A DNA stretch of 33,925 bases from Candidatus Aminicenantota bacterium (GTDB lineage Bacteria > Acidobacteriota > Aminicenantia > Aminicenantales > Aminicenantaceae): NCBI GenBank assembly GCA_021162615.1, contig JAGGYH010000141.1, positions 1 through 33,925 of the forward strand, written 5' to 3'. Positions within the stretch are counted from its first letter, which is position 1. Each line of letters begins with the position of its first letter. The position numbers and the translations under genes were made by a program. The notes beneath the pieces are model-generated. The model did not search any database, was not told the origin of the DNA, and worked only from the letters and a program-made list of their open reading frames with translations. Below, one piece after another: positions 1-7,793 of this stretch.

Positions 1-1
1 A

Positions 2-145
2 GATTACGTTGTTATCCATGAACTTGTTCATCTTGAGGAAAGAAATCACAAAAAGACATTCTGGAACAAAGTTAAAATGTTGATGCCTGACTATAAAAAA
101 CATAAAGATTGGTTAAAGCAGTATGGCTATTTGTTGAGGTTATAA
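2..145 (+). CDS. YgjP-like (DUF45) metallopeptidase, C-terminal fragment
   Basis: This is the 3' end of a gene cut by the window start; 47 codons remain before a TAA. The reading frame begins DYVVIHELVHLEERNH. It contains the zinc-binding HExxH-like motif HELVH and then a downstream His (RNH), followed by FW, LMPDYKKHKDWL and a short end. That order is the C-terminal signature of the YgjP/DUF45 family of SprT-like zinc proteins, in which two His of HExxH and a third His bind the metal. The Glu and both His are present, so the site looks intact. The family's physiological substrate is poorly defined. Too little remains to see the N-terminal part, the start or the promoter. No other gene was found between its stop and the convergent gene ending at 381. 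Confidence 0.8.
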   Translation, partial: DYVVIHELVHLEERNHKKTFWNKVKMLMPDYKKHKDWLKQYGYLLRL

Positions 146-380
146 CATAAAAATTAATTCAGGGGACGAATCTATCGATGCAATATTGCTTTATGATGTT
201 CTACATTATATGGAATTGAAAAAAAGGAGAAAAGTACATGAGAACGCCTAAGGATTTTAAAAACTGATGCAATACTTTCGGTTTATCCCAAACACTGTAA
301 ATCGGATGAACCCTTATGGAACCTAGCAAATATGAAATTAGAAGATATTATAAACTGGAAACAGGTCTTTTTCAAAAAGG

Positions 381-2600
381 TCAGTAGATATTCTTCAAAT
401 CAATCCCGTGATAGTACTTTTTCAATATCTCTTTATAATCAGCGCCGGCCAGGGCCATACCATAAGCACCCACCTGGCAGAGCCCGACTCCGTGTCCCCA
501 TCCTTTCCCATTAAAGGTGAAATATTTGACGTTGCCGTCCTCGTCATACTCTCTGTCAATGACAAAATAAGTCTCTCTCAGTCCTAAAACCCTTCGTATC
601 CTTAAGCCGCTGACCTCAGCTTCTGAAAGAGTCCCCCTGACAATGAGCTTTGATATCCTCTTGGAATCACCTCGGTCAACAGGGACAATATCAAGAACAT
701 CACCCACCGGATAAAACCGGTTGATCCTTCGGCTTATCTCTTCGACGGATTTTCTGACTCTCCACATATGGTGGCTTGATTTTCGGTCCAGAACATTGGT
801 CTCATACGGATAGATGACTTCAAGGAAAACTGCTCTTTCTCCGTTATCTATGATATTCACTCTTTCGCCCCCCACCATGCGCAGATTGGAAACAAATGTT
901 CTCTCTCCCGTATAATTTTTAATGAAATAGGCATCATCAGCTATTGTATACTTGCTCTCATTGTTCTCATCATCTCCAAACACCATCTCATCATTATCAA
1001 AGTTTTTAAATGTTCCCATTTTAAAGGGGATTTTTTGAGTCAGGATAGCTTTCCATAAATAGTAAGCAGCTTCTCCCCTAGACATATCCTTATCAGCCTC
1101 TTGAGCCTCCTCTGCAGATGGGAAAATACCTGCCTTAATAAAGTAAGCTGCATGGGATTTACTGCTTCCTGTCCATTCTTCCATTCCTTTTGTTAAAAAT
1201 TTTTCCTCAGAATCAACTAAGAGGTTATCCATTCTTTTCTGCAAATCAAAAGCAGAAGCAGCCAATTCTGCAAAATTCCTGTATGTCAATGAATTCTTTT
1301 CCGGAAGCCCACCGGCCTGTTTTAATCCCAGAACCCCGGCTGCTTTCTGGAACCAATCCCTGACCTCATGATACGGTGCGGTCTGCTTGTAGTAAAGGGG
1401 CTCCCTTCCATCCTGGAGAACTCCCAGGCTTGTAAGGGCAGCGATCTCATAACTTATGTTTCTTGAATGAGAATAATGAGGCAGGACTTTCCTCGATGTT
1501 TTGAACGCCCATTCTTTCTGTGACTCATACGTACATTCCGTGCTTCTGAGATAAGGAAGCGCAGGCCCCATAAAAACATCTTCCACATTTTCTGTCCTTC
1601 CTCCGCATGTGCTTGTATAAAGGGCTTCGATCAGCTTGCCTTTATAAACCGCCACTTCGCCTTTTGTTTGCTCCACAGCTTCTGTGCTCAACGGATGCTC
1701 TGCATTCATTCCTTTGTAAAACTGGGAGTTCGGTGTGTCATCCAGATCAAAATCAAGCCCGTCATTCAGCTCTACATTTTTAAGGGCATATGTCCGTGCG
1801 GCAACGGCCTGGGCTTTCTGAGCTTCCAGCTCCCTGAATGCATAAGGAGACAGCTCACTGGGAACAACCGATTTTAAATAGTCTTCAATATAAAGAGTAT
1901 TGATCAATACAATCCCCCGGGTGCCTTTCCTGAGTATAAAAATCCCTCTGTAATCCCGGCCTTCATAAGATAAATAGCTCTGATAGCTGGAAGGAATAAA
2001 ATAAAGAACCGCATCTTCATCCAGACTCTTTACTTTGTCCCCGACCATTATCCACAACGGTCTGGAATCCTTATCCGCTATATCTTCCCTTATGATCCAC
2101 GGGTCATATTTTCCGATCTCTCCCAGCCTGGCAATGAATCCAAGCGCATCACTTCTGGTCGGAAAATCTCCGACCATGATACGAAACTGACCTGTGACAT
2201 CTGCTTCAGGGCTTCTGGTTATAAAGACCTTGTGAAAAATTTTGCTTCTCAATTCCTGGGCCATCAATTCCGCCTTTTCTCTTCCTTCAGCATAAGCGAC
2301 TTGAACCAGGTACTTTTCGTTCAATTTGTCCTTTTTGCCTTTTATATACGCTTCATTGGCATTCTCAGCGATCAGCCTATAATTTGTTTCTACTTCATAT
2401 ATGTTCATCCCCGAAGAAGCTGATATCTCGATATTTTTAAGATTATCACCCAACCCGACTCGTACGACCGGATTTTGAATGGAATATCCTTGAAAAAAGT
2501 TTTTCTCACTTCCGTATTCCAGAGGAAGCCCTCCCGTAATAAAAACAGAGAGGGATATGATGATAAAATACTTTATATTTTGGGAAATGAGTTTTCGCAT
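381..2600 (-). CDS. SPOR and SpoIID/LytB domain cell-wall protein
   Basis: A 739-residue exported protein likely to act on peptidoglycan. Residues about 10-25 form a hydrophobic signal or anchor segment. Residues about 96-172 look like a SPOR domain, which binds denuded glycan strands. Residues about 215-360 form a SpoIID domain, with VVPSELSPYAFRELEAQKAQAVAARTYAL-type sequence. E249 in VPSE is in the position of the catalytic Glu of SpoIID lytic transglycosylases. The C-terminal SpoIID signature GWGHGVGLCQVGAYGMA is near residues 700-720. Between these halves lies an insertion of roughly 300 residues (about 370-670), part of which resembles SLH-type repeats. SpoIID proteins of sporulators are about 340 residues, so this is a much larger, non-sporulation version. 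A consensus sigma-70 promoter sits just upstream. No clear Shine-Dalgarno is visible before ATG 2600. The domain calls are secure; the exact enzymatic activity is inferred. Confidence 0.85.
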   Translation of the reverse strand: MRKLISQNIKYFIIISLSVFITGGLPLEYGSEKNFFQGYSIQNPVVRVGLGDNLKNIEISASSGMNIYEVETNYRLIAENANEAYIKGKKDKLNEKYLVQVAYAEGREKAELMAQELRSKIFHKVFITRSPEADVTGQFRIMVGDFPTRSDALGFIARLGEIGKYDPWIIREDIADKDSRPLWIMVGDKVKSLDEDAVLYFIPSSYQSYLSYEGRDYRGIFILRKGTRGIVLINTLYIEDYLKSVVPSELSPYAFRELEAQKAQAVAARTYALKNVELNDGLDFDLDDTPNSQFYKGMNAEHPLSTEAVEQTKGEVAVYKGKLIEALYTSTCGGRTENVEDVFMGPALPYLRSTECTYESQKEWAFKTSRKVLPHYSHSRNISYEIAALTSLGVLQDGREPLYYKQTAPYHEVRDWFQKAAGVLGLKQAGGLPEKNSLTYRNFAELAASAFDLQKRMDNLLVDSEEKFLTKGMEEWTGSSKSHAAYFIKAGIFPSAEEAQEADKDMSRGEAAYYLWKAILTQKIPFKMGTFKNFDNDEMVFGDDENNESKYTIADDAYFIKNYTGERTFVSNLRMVGGERVNIIDNGERAVFLEVIYPYETNVLDRKSSHHMWRVRKSVEEISRRINRFYPVGDVLDIVPVDRGDSKRISKLIVRGTLSEAEVSGLRIRRVLGLRETYFVIDREYDEDGNVKYFTFNGKGWGHGVGLCQVGAYGMALAGADYKEILKKYYHGIDLKNIY

Positions 2601-2629
2601 GATGCTGACTTTTTTGTTAGCTTTATATA

Positions 2630-2659
2630 ATTATAGTCGTTTTTTCTTTATAATGTCAA
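2630..2659 (-). promoter_or_regulatory. Consensus sigma-70 promoter of the SpoIID gene
   Basis: On the minus strand the sequence reads TTGACA, an 18-bp spacer, then TATAAT; both hexamers match consensus exactly. The -10 box lies about 30 bp before the ATG at 2600, giving a short leader. The only weakness is the lack of a recognisable Shine-Dalgarno in that leader. Confidence 0.75.
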
Positions 2660-2759
2660 TAAAAATTACAATATATTCAACATTTTTATTTATCCATACT
2701 ATATGTTGTATCACATCTTTTTCTTCACGTTTGTATACCCTAGCGGAAATCATTTCCCC

Positions 2760-2833
2760 TGTCAAGGGCAAAAAATTATTTTGTGATAACAAAGCAAAAA
2801 TGTCCCCATCAACTGCAATGCTAAAATGTCCCC
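2760..2833. repeat. Possible insertion-sequence end remnant with AAAATGTCCCC repeats
   Basis: Two near-identical 14-bp direct repeats, GCWAAAATGTCCCC, lie at 2794-2807 and 2820-2833 with a 26-bp period. They are preceded by TGTCAAGGG at 2760. Closely spaced AAAATGTCCCC-type repeats behind a TGTCAA tip resemble the ends of IS21-like elements as I remember them. No transposase and no matching opposite end are visible, so this would be a relic. It sits directly upstream of the promoter for the hydantoin cluster. The repeats are seen directly; the family assignment is a guess. Confidence 0.4.
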
Positions 2834-2851
2834 TTCGGATCTGTGGGTTTC

Positions 2852-2881
2852 TTGACTGGAGATGATTTTTGTGTGTATTAT
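2852..2881 (+). promoter_or_regulatory. Sigma-70-like promoter of the hydantoin cluster
   Basis: TTGACT (5/6 to consensus) and TATTAT (5/6) are separated by 18 bp. Transcription would begin near 2888, leaving a leader of about 70 nt before the ATG at 2960. It is the only good promoter seen ahead of the five-gene cluster. It lies 19 bp after the AAAATGTCCCC repeats. Confidence 0.55.
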
Positions 2882-2959
2882 ATTCGATAAAAATGAAATC
2901 CACTCAATTTATCCTGATGGGTCCGCTGAGAATAAAGAGAATAAAGGGCGGAGCTTGAA

Positions 2960-4333
2960 ATGAATAAAACACTGATTAGAGGAGGCGATGTAGTTCTGGA
3001 TGGAGATGTCTTGAAGCAGGACATCCTTATTCAAGGAGAAAAAATAGCTGCTGTGGGAGACCTTTCCGGTGTTCAAGCTTCAAAAGAATACAGCGCCCAG
3101 GGACTTCTGGTGCTTCCAGGGGCTGTGGATACCCATGTGCATTTCAATGATGAGTTCATGGACACCAAGAGTGTCCATGACTATGAGACCGGCACTGTTG
3201 CCGCTGCATTTGGCGGAGTCACCACTGTGGTGGATTTTTCAAACCAGATTCCTGAAAAGCCTTTGATCCACACTCTGGAAAAGAAAAAAAAAGAAGCTGA
3301 GGGCAGAGCCATAGTAGACTGGGGAGTTCATCCGGTTATCACAAATGCCGCCTCAGAAATCCTCAAGGAAATCCCTTTGTTAGTGGAAAAAGGAGCGCCC
3401 ACCATAAAGTGCTATATGGTTTACAGAGAAGAAGGATTAATGGTCAAGGAGCACGACCTCAGGCGCATTATGGAACAGCTTAAAAGTGCCGGCGGCATGC
3501 TCATGGTTCATGCGGAAGATAACGACATCATTGAAAAAAACAGTTCTTCCCTGATAAAACAGGGGCTGACAGAGCCTATCTATCATGCAAAAAGCCGCCC
3601 TCCTGAAGCTGAAAATAAAGCCATAGAGAAATGCATTCATTTGGCTGAACAGACACAAGCCAGGATTTTTATTGTTCATTTGTCCACAGCCAAAGGAGTC
3701 CGGCTTATAGGTCAAGCTCGAAAAAAAGGGATTAACGTGTATGCAGAGACCTGCATCCATTATCTTTATTTTACAGAGAGCCAGCTTAAGCATAGGGACG
3801 GTATTAAATGGATCTGCTCTCCCCCCCTCCGAAGTAAATCAAACCAGGAAAAACTATGGGAGGGACTTCGGGACAAACGAATCTCTCTCGTAACCACTGA
3901 TGATGCGGCTTATTCCTGGGCCGCCAAGATGATGGGAGCTCACCGTTTTGATAAATGCCCAAATGGAATTCCAGGGATCGAAGTGAGACTTTCTCTCTTG
4001 TATTCAGAAGGAGTTCAAAAAGGGCGAATCTCTCTTAACCGCATGGTGGAGCTTATCTCAACTCAACCCGCTGAAATTTTCGGTATGTCTCCTCAAAAAG
4101 GGTCTCTCTCTCCCGGTGCTGATGCGGATATTGTTTTATTTGATCCCAAGAAAAAATGGACTATGGGAAGAGATTCCCTGCACATGGCTGCTGACTGGTC
4201 TGCGTATGAGGATATTGACATTACTGGAAAGATCGAGAAGGTCTTTTCCAGAGGAGAGCTGATTGTGGATGGCGAGCGGCTGCTGGCTCAAAAAGGGAGA
4301 GGAAAGTACATCAAAAGAAAATTAAAATGGTGA
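2960..4333 (+). CDS. Dihydropyrimidinase / D-hydantoinase
   Basis: A 457-residue cyclic amidohydrolase of the dihydropyrimidinase family. It opens the ring of dihydropyrimidines or 5-substituted hydantoins to N-carbamoyl amino acids in the cytoplasm. The binuclear metal ligands are all visible: H59 and H61 (DTHVHFND), K150 as the carboxylated Lys (TIKCYMVYREEGL), H184 (MVHAED), H240 (IVHLST) and D314 (TTDDAAYS). The last motif is usually TDHCPF in hydantoinases, so the H-C pair is replaced here and the substrate may differ. GGCGGAG lies before the ATG. The C-terminal codons KLKW overlap the left arm of a hairpin repeat. A hydantoin racemase homologue four genes downstream favours hydantoins over pyrimidines. 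Allantoinase is a less likely alternative. Confidence 0.85.
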   Translation: MNKTLIRGGDVVLDGDVLKQDILIQGEKIAAVGDLSGVQASKEYSAQGLLVLPGAVDTHVHFNDEFMDTKSVHDYETGTVAAAFGGVTTVVDFSNQIPEKPLIHTLEKKKKEAEGRAIVDWGVHPVITNAASEILKEIPLLVEKGAPTIKCYMVYREEGLMVKEHDLRRIMEQLKSAGGMLMVHAEDNDIIEKNSSSLIKQGLTEPIYHAKSRPPEAENKAIEKCIHLAEQTQARIFIVHLSTAKGVRLIGQARKKGINVYAETCIHYLYFTESQLKHRDGIKWICSPPLRSKSNQEKLWEGLRDKRISLVTTDDAAYSWAAKMMGAHRFDKCPNGIPGIEVRLSLLYSEGVQKGRISLNRMVELISTQPAEIFGMSPQKGSLSPGADADIVLFDPKKKWTMGRDSLHMAADWSAYEDIDITGKIEKVFSRGELIVDGERLLAQKGRGKYIKRKLKW

Positions 4334-4374
4334 TGAAATGAATAATAAAATCATCGCCATTTTTTTATGAATAG
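4324..4374 (+). repeat. Intercistronic hairpin carrying a repeat-family end (copy A)
   Basis: The arms AAAATGGTGATGA (4324-4336) and TCATCGCCATTTT (4351-4363) pair over 13 positions with one G-U, around a 14-nt loop. A run of seven T follows. It therefore resembles a weak intrinsic terminator or attenuator between hydantoinase and decarboxylase. The stretch 4338-4374 is 35/37 identical to copy B at 5758-5794. The end ATGAATAG plus GTCAGG matches the outward end of the dispersed TTAA-associated repeat family. The hydantoinase stop codon lies inside the left arm. Confidence 0.7.
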
Positions 4375-4384
4375 GTCAGGGTCA

Positions 4385-5752
4385 ATGAGTGACGAGAAAG
4401 AAAACAAAAAAACAGCAAGAATTTTTTCAGGAGCCTCTCCCGAAAAAGTAGCTCAAGACCTCTCCCCTCTTATTCATTTCAAGGAACAGGGAATGCCGCT
4501 TTCAGAACTGCGCGCCCTTTTGGAGAAAAGCCTGTTCCCCCATCTGATGAACTACGCTTCTCCCCAATTCCAATCCATGTTCAATACTTTTCCTGAACCC
4601 GGAGCTAAATTCGGGGCTGTGCTGGAAATTCAATACAATCAAGGAGTGACCAACTGGCAAGTCTCCCCCGGAGGCGCCATGCTGGAAGAGCTGTGCGCCA
4701 GAGCTTTATGCCATATGTTCGGCTTCCCCCCGGATTCAGATGCCACATTCATGTACTGCGGCACCTCTGCCAATCTGCAGGCTCTTTTTCTGGCGCTCCA
4801 CAGGCATGCCGAAAAACAGGGATTTGACCTCTGTCAAAAAGGAATTACCGGATTTGAAAATCCTGAAAAATTATTTCTGCTCTGCTCTGAAGATGCTCAC
4901 TTTTCTTTGAAACATGCGGTGCGCACTCTGGGTTTGGGTGAGAAAAGCCTAGTTCCTGTAAAAGTGGACCAAAACCGGAGAATGGATGTGAATCACTTTC
5001 AACAAAAAATTGATCAAACAGGAAGGAAAAATATCTTTGGCGTTGTGGCCACAGCAGGGACCACCTCCACTGGTTCTGTAGATCCTCTTTCTTTAATAGC
5101 TGAGATCTCTATAAATGAAAATATCTGGGTCCATATAGACGGGGCCTATGGACTGGCTTATTCTCTGGTTCCTGAGTGGGAGCCTCTTTTCCAAGGAAAA
5201 GAGCTGGCTGATTCTGTGTCCTGGGATCCTCATAAACAATTTGGAGTCCCTATCCCAAACTCTGTATTGTTTGTGAAAAATGAACAAGACTTTGAGCGAA
5301 TGACACTATACAGTGATTATTTCAATCCCTCACAGGACACACATCCCAATCCAGGCCTTAAATCCGCCCCATCAACCCGGCCTTTTTCTGCCCTTCCTCT
5401 CATAACATCTATACTGCATCAGGGCCTAAAAAAAATAAGACACAGGCTGCGTTCACCTCTGGAAGCTGTGAAAAAAGCAGCTGTACAGATCCAATCAGAG
5501 CCTGAATTGGAGCTCTGCCTCAAACCAGATACAGGAATCCTGTGCTTTCAGGTGGTACCCAAGAATATAAAGCCGGATAAAATCAATGACCTTCAGGAAA
5601 TGATATACAACGAAATCATGTCCAAAGGAGAGAACGCTCTTTCGAAAACAAAAATAGGAGATAAAACAGCACTCAGGCTGGTTGCTGTTTCTCCTGCCGT
5701 TCAAAGCAGGCACCTTCTGGAAACAGCTTATTTATGCCGCAGCATCGCTTAA
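4385..5752 (+). CDS. Group II PLP-dependent amino acid decarboxylase
   Basis: A pyridoxal-phosphate decarboxylase related to aromatic-L-amino-acid, glutamate and histidine decarboxylases, about 455 residues. Motifs, numbered from the upstream ATG at 4367: EDAHFS with H178 stacking on the PLP ring, HIDGAYG with D258 binding the pyridine nitrogen, and SWDPHK with K290 as the Schiff-base Lys. All key residues are present. I chose ATG 4385 rather than 4367 because the earlier ATG belongs to the repeat and has no ribosome-binding sequence, while 4385 follows AGGTCAGGG. If 4367 is used, six residues are added. Its place between a hydantoinase and an amino-acid symporter suggests it decarboxylates an amino acid (possibly aromatic) released from or related to the hydantoin. 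The substrate cannot be read from sequence. Confidence 0.85.
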   Translation: MSDEKENKKTARIFSGASPEKVAQDLSPLIHFKEQGMPLSELRALLEKSLFPHLMNYASPQFQSMFNTFPEPGAKFGAVLEIQYNQGVTNWQVSPGGAMLEELCARALCHMFGFPPDSDATFMYCGTSANLQALFLALHRHAEKQGFDLCQKGITGFENPEKLFLLCSEDAHFSLKHAVRTLGLGEKSLVPVKVDQNRRMDVNHFQQKIDQTGRKNIFGVVATAGTTSTGSVDPLSLIAEISINENIWVHIDGAYGLAYSLVPEWEPLFQGKELADSVSWDPHKQFGVPIPNSVLFVKNEQDFERMTLYSDYFNPSQDTHPNPGLKSAPSTRPFSALPLITSILHQGLKKIRHRLRSPLEAVKKAAVQIQSEPELELCLKPDTGILCFQVVPKNIKPDKINDLQEMIYNEIMSKGENALSKTKIGDKTALRLVAVSPAVQSRHLLETAYLCRSIA

Positions 5753-5757
5753 ACAAA

Positions 5758-5805
5758 ATGAATAATAAAATCGCCGCCATTTTTTTATGAATAGTAAATG
5801 TTAAA
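5758..5805 (+). repeat. Dispersed repeat end between decarboxylase and symporter (copy B)
   Basis: Positions 5758-5794 match copy A at 35 of 37 bases, including the A-rich left part, CGCC followed by seven T, and ATGAATAG. The end then diverges (TAAATGTTAA in place of GTCAGG), although TTAA is present at 5801 minus one. Copy B lacks the long left stem arm of copy A, so it would form only a short AAAATG/CATTTT stem. It fills nearly the whole intergenic gap. Confidence 0.7.
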
Positions 5806-7227
5806 GTGTTAGAGCCAATATTAAACACAGCTTCATTTATTGACCAGGTATTATGGGGGCCCTGGACCATAATTTTCATTGCAGGAGTGGCGGTCTTTTT
5901 AACCATTAAATCAAAAGCCTTTCAAATAACCCGGATAGGACTCATATTTAAAAACACATTCGGAAAAATATTTGAGACAACAAAAATCCAGCCCAAGGGA
6001 AGGATGACCCCTTTTCAGGCCACTTCCACAGCTTTAGCTTCCACTGTGGGGATGGGCAATATTGCCGGAGTGGCCACAGCTCTGTCCATCGGAGGACCGG
6101 GCGCCATATTCTGGATGTGGATTTTAGCTCTTTTCAGCATGATCATCAAAACCGCAGAAATAACTCTGGCTGTTCATTACAGAGAAGTGGGCAAAAACGG
6201 AATCCTTCACGGGGGACCTATGTACTATATGAGAAAGGGCCTGGGCTGGAAATCCCTGGCAAAGATATTTGCAGGGGGAGTTCTGGTTAATTCCCTGCTC
6301 AGCGCCACTCTGCTCCAGCAGCACACAGTAGGACGCGCTTTTCTCTCCAGCTATAAAATAAATCCCTACCTTACCACAGGCCTCATGGCTGCGATCACAG
6401 GATTTGTGGTGATCGGAGGCATTAGACGCATTGGCAGGGTTTGTGAGAGGCTGGTTCCTTTGATGTCTCTTGTTTATATTCTGGGAGGCGTGGCTGTCTT
6501 CCTTATCAATTATGCCAAAATACCCGAAGTGTTTGGAATGATCATCAAGTATGCCTTTTCTCCGGTCCCGGCAGTGGGAGGGATGGCAGGTGTGGCTGTA
6601 AGTGCCGCCCTTAAGGAAGGCATGGCTAAAGGCATGCTTTCCAATGAAGCTGGCCTGGGCACAGCTCCCATGGCTCATGCCACAGCAGACACAACGCATC
6701 CTTTTCAGCAGGGATTATGGGGGGCTTTTGAAACCTTTATCGATACCTTCATTATCTGCTCCATAACTTCATTTGCGGTTTTATCGACAGGACTCCTGGG
6801 AAGTGGTCAATCCGGTATAGAGCTGGTGATCGACTCATTCTCTTCAGTGTTTCCTTCTTGGCTGGCTTCAGCCGTCATATCCTTTTCCATACTGCTGTTT
6901 TGCTTGTCCACCCAGATCGGATTTTTTATCTATTATGAAACCTCTGTGGTCACTCTTTTTGGTAAAAAATCAATCCGCTATCTCAAATGGCTTTATTTTC
7001 TGCCCGGAGTGATCTTTGCTGGGGTCGCTCATGTGAACAAACTTTGGGTTTTTGCCAACATATCTGTGGGTGTGTGCGCCCTTCCCAATCTGGTTGCTCT
7101 TTTGGCTTTAAACGGCGCGTTCTTCAAGCTGATGAATGATTTCTTGGAGAAGCACAACAAGTACGCTGTTTTAAAGGTTGACTCTAACAGGAATTATGTT
7201 GTAAAAGCAAACAGAAGACAACAATAA
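5806..7227 (+). CDS. AGCS-family sodium:amino-acid symporter
   Basis: A 473-residue inner-membrane carrier of the alanine or glycine:cation symporter family, usually 440-550 residues with about eleven helices. Family motifs include ATSTALASTVGMGNIAGVATALSIGGPGA-type sequence near residues 70-95, HGGPMYYMRKGLG near 130, and NEAGLGTAPMAHATADTTHPFQQG near 280. It probably imports an amino acid, or a hydantoin-like derivative, with Na+. The start is a GTG at 5806, the only usable start after an in-frame TGA at 5788, and the Shine-Dalgarno is poor. Position in the cluster suggests it supplies substrate to the hydantoinase or decarboxylase. AGCS carriers normally move Ala or Gly, so hydantoin transport would be a new role and is only inferred. 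Confidence 0.9.
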   Translation: MLEPILNTASFIDQVLWGPWTIIFIAGVAVFLTIKSKAFQITRIGLIFKNTFGKIFETTKIQPKGRMTPFQATSTALASTVGMGNIAGVATALSIGGPGAIFWMWILALFSMIIKTAEITLAVHYREVGKNGILHGGPMYYMRKGLGWKSLAKIFAGGVLVNSLLSATLLQQHTVGRAFLSSYKINPYLTTGLMAAITGFVVIGGIRRIGRVCERLVPLMSLVYILGGVAVFLINYAKIPEVFGMIIKYAFSPVPAVGGMAGVAVSAALKEGMAKGMLSNEAGLGTAPMAHATADTTHPFQQGLWGAFETFIDTFIICSITSFAVLSTGLLGSGQSGIELVIDSFSSVFPSWLASAVISFSILLFCLSTQIGFFIYYETSVVTLFGKKSIRYLKWLYFLPGVIFAGVAHVNKLWVFANISVGVCALPNLVALLALNGAFFKLMNDFLEKHNKYAVLKVDSNRNYVVKANRRQQ

Positions 7228-7228
7228 G

Positions 7229-7250
7229 CCTGGATGATGAATATTTCAGG
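7229..7250 (+). repeat. Degenerate repeat end after the symporter gene (copy I)
   Basis: A 22-bp near-palindrome, starting CCTGGATG and ending TGAATATTTCAGG. The right part, read on the minus strand, is CCTGAAATATTCA, a 12/13 match to the right end of the element at 7794-8173. It starts one base after the symporter stop codon. With a G and C on either side it can form a short GCCTG/CAGGC hairpin. Confidence 0.5.
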
Positions 7251-7279
7251 CAAACAAGAACTGTCCAGGAGAAATAATC

Positions 7280-7768
7280 ATGGAATCTTATCAAGAAGGA
7301 TTGGAAATAGACCACCACTCATTTCAATTAGGCATGATCAACTGCTTTGTGGAAATGGTAGCTTGTGGAGTGAAAAAACTTGCGCTGAGTCCGCCTCTTA
7401 AGCCTGATGACTATGAAACCATAAAGAATTCATCAGAAACCATTGTGGATGCTTTTGGAGTGAAATCCTATCTTGAGCAGTCTCTGATTGTGACAGACCT
7501 CCAGTCTGAAGAATTTACACAAGGCAAGTATTCTATTCTCTATTACAAAGATGACTCTGTTCTTGAATCTTATTTGAATTTAAAAAAGAGAAAATCAGAA
7601 TTAGTCAAAAAAGGAAAATATGACCAAAAAGCGAGGAAGCAGATATCCCGGGAATTCATGAGTCTGTTGAGTTATCCGGAAAAAATTATCGAAGAAAAAC
7701 TTTCTCAAAAATCCCCCTCATCCCCTTACATGCTGGGCAATGACAACGAACAAAAAAAAGCAACATAA
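7280..7768 (+). CDS. Unknown protein in the hydantoin cluster
   Basis: A 162-residue protein I do not recognise. It has no signal peptide and no membrane segment. Residues 1-60 include a mixed, folded-looking stretch (HSFQLGMINCFVEMVACGVKKLALSPPL in pieces), with two Cys. The central part is acidic, and residues about 95-150 are rich in Lys and charged residues and look helical. AGGAGAAATA precedes the ATG, a good Shine-Dalgarno. It lies 52 bp after the symporter gene and in the same direction. The phrase ACGVKKLALSPPL and a conserved-looking DDYE suggest a cytoplasmic enzyme accessory or ligand-binding domain, but that is speculation. Presence between symporter and racemase genes makes a role in the same pathway plausible. 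Confidence 0.7.
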   Translation: MESYQEGLEIDHHSFQLGMINCFVEMVACGVKKLALSPPLKPDDYETIKNSSETIVDAFGVKSYLEQSLIVTDLQSEEFTQGKYSILYYKDDSVLESYLNLKKRKSELVKKGKYDQKARKQISREFMSLLSYPEKIIEEKLSQKSPSSPYMLGNDNEQKKAT

Positions 7769-7793
7769 TACTTATTCCCTATTTTTATATTAA

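Noticed and set aside
361-380. TTTTTCAAAAA as a terminator of the SpoIID gene
   Set aside because: Only A-T pairs form the stem; the flanking bases do not pair.
2631-2903. A 90-residue minus-strand open frame upstream of the SpoIID gene
   Set aside because: It runs across the SpoIID promoter and the AAAATGTCCCC repeats, has no ribosome-binding site and no recognisable domain.
3437-3793. Antisense open frames within the hydantoinase gene
   Set aside because: They lie wholly inside a confidently identified gene on the other strand, with no independent evidence.
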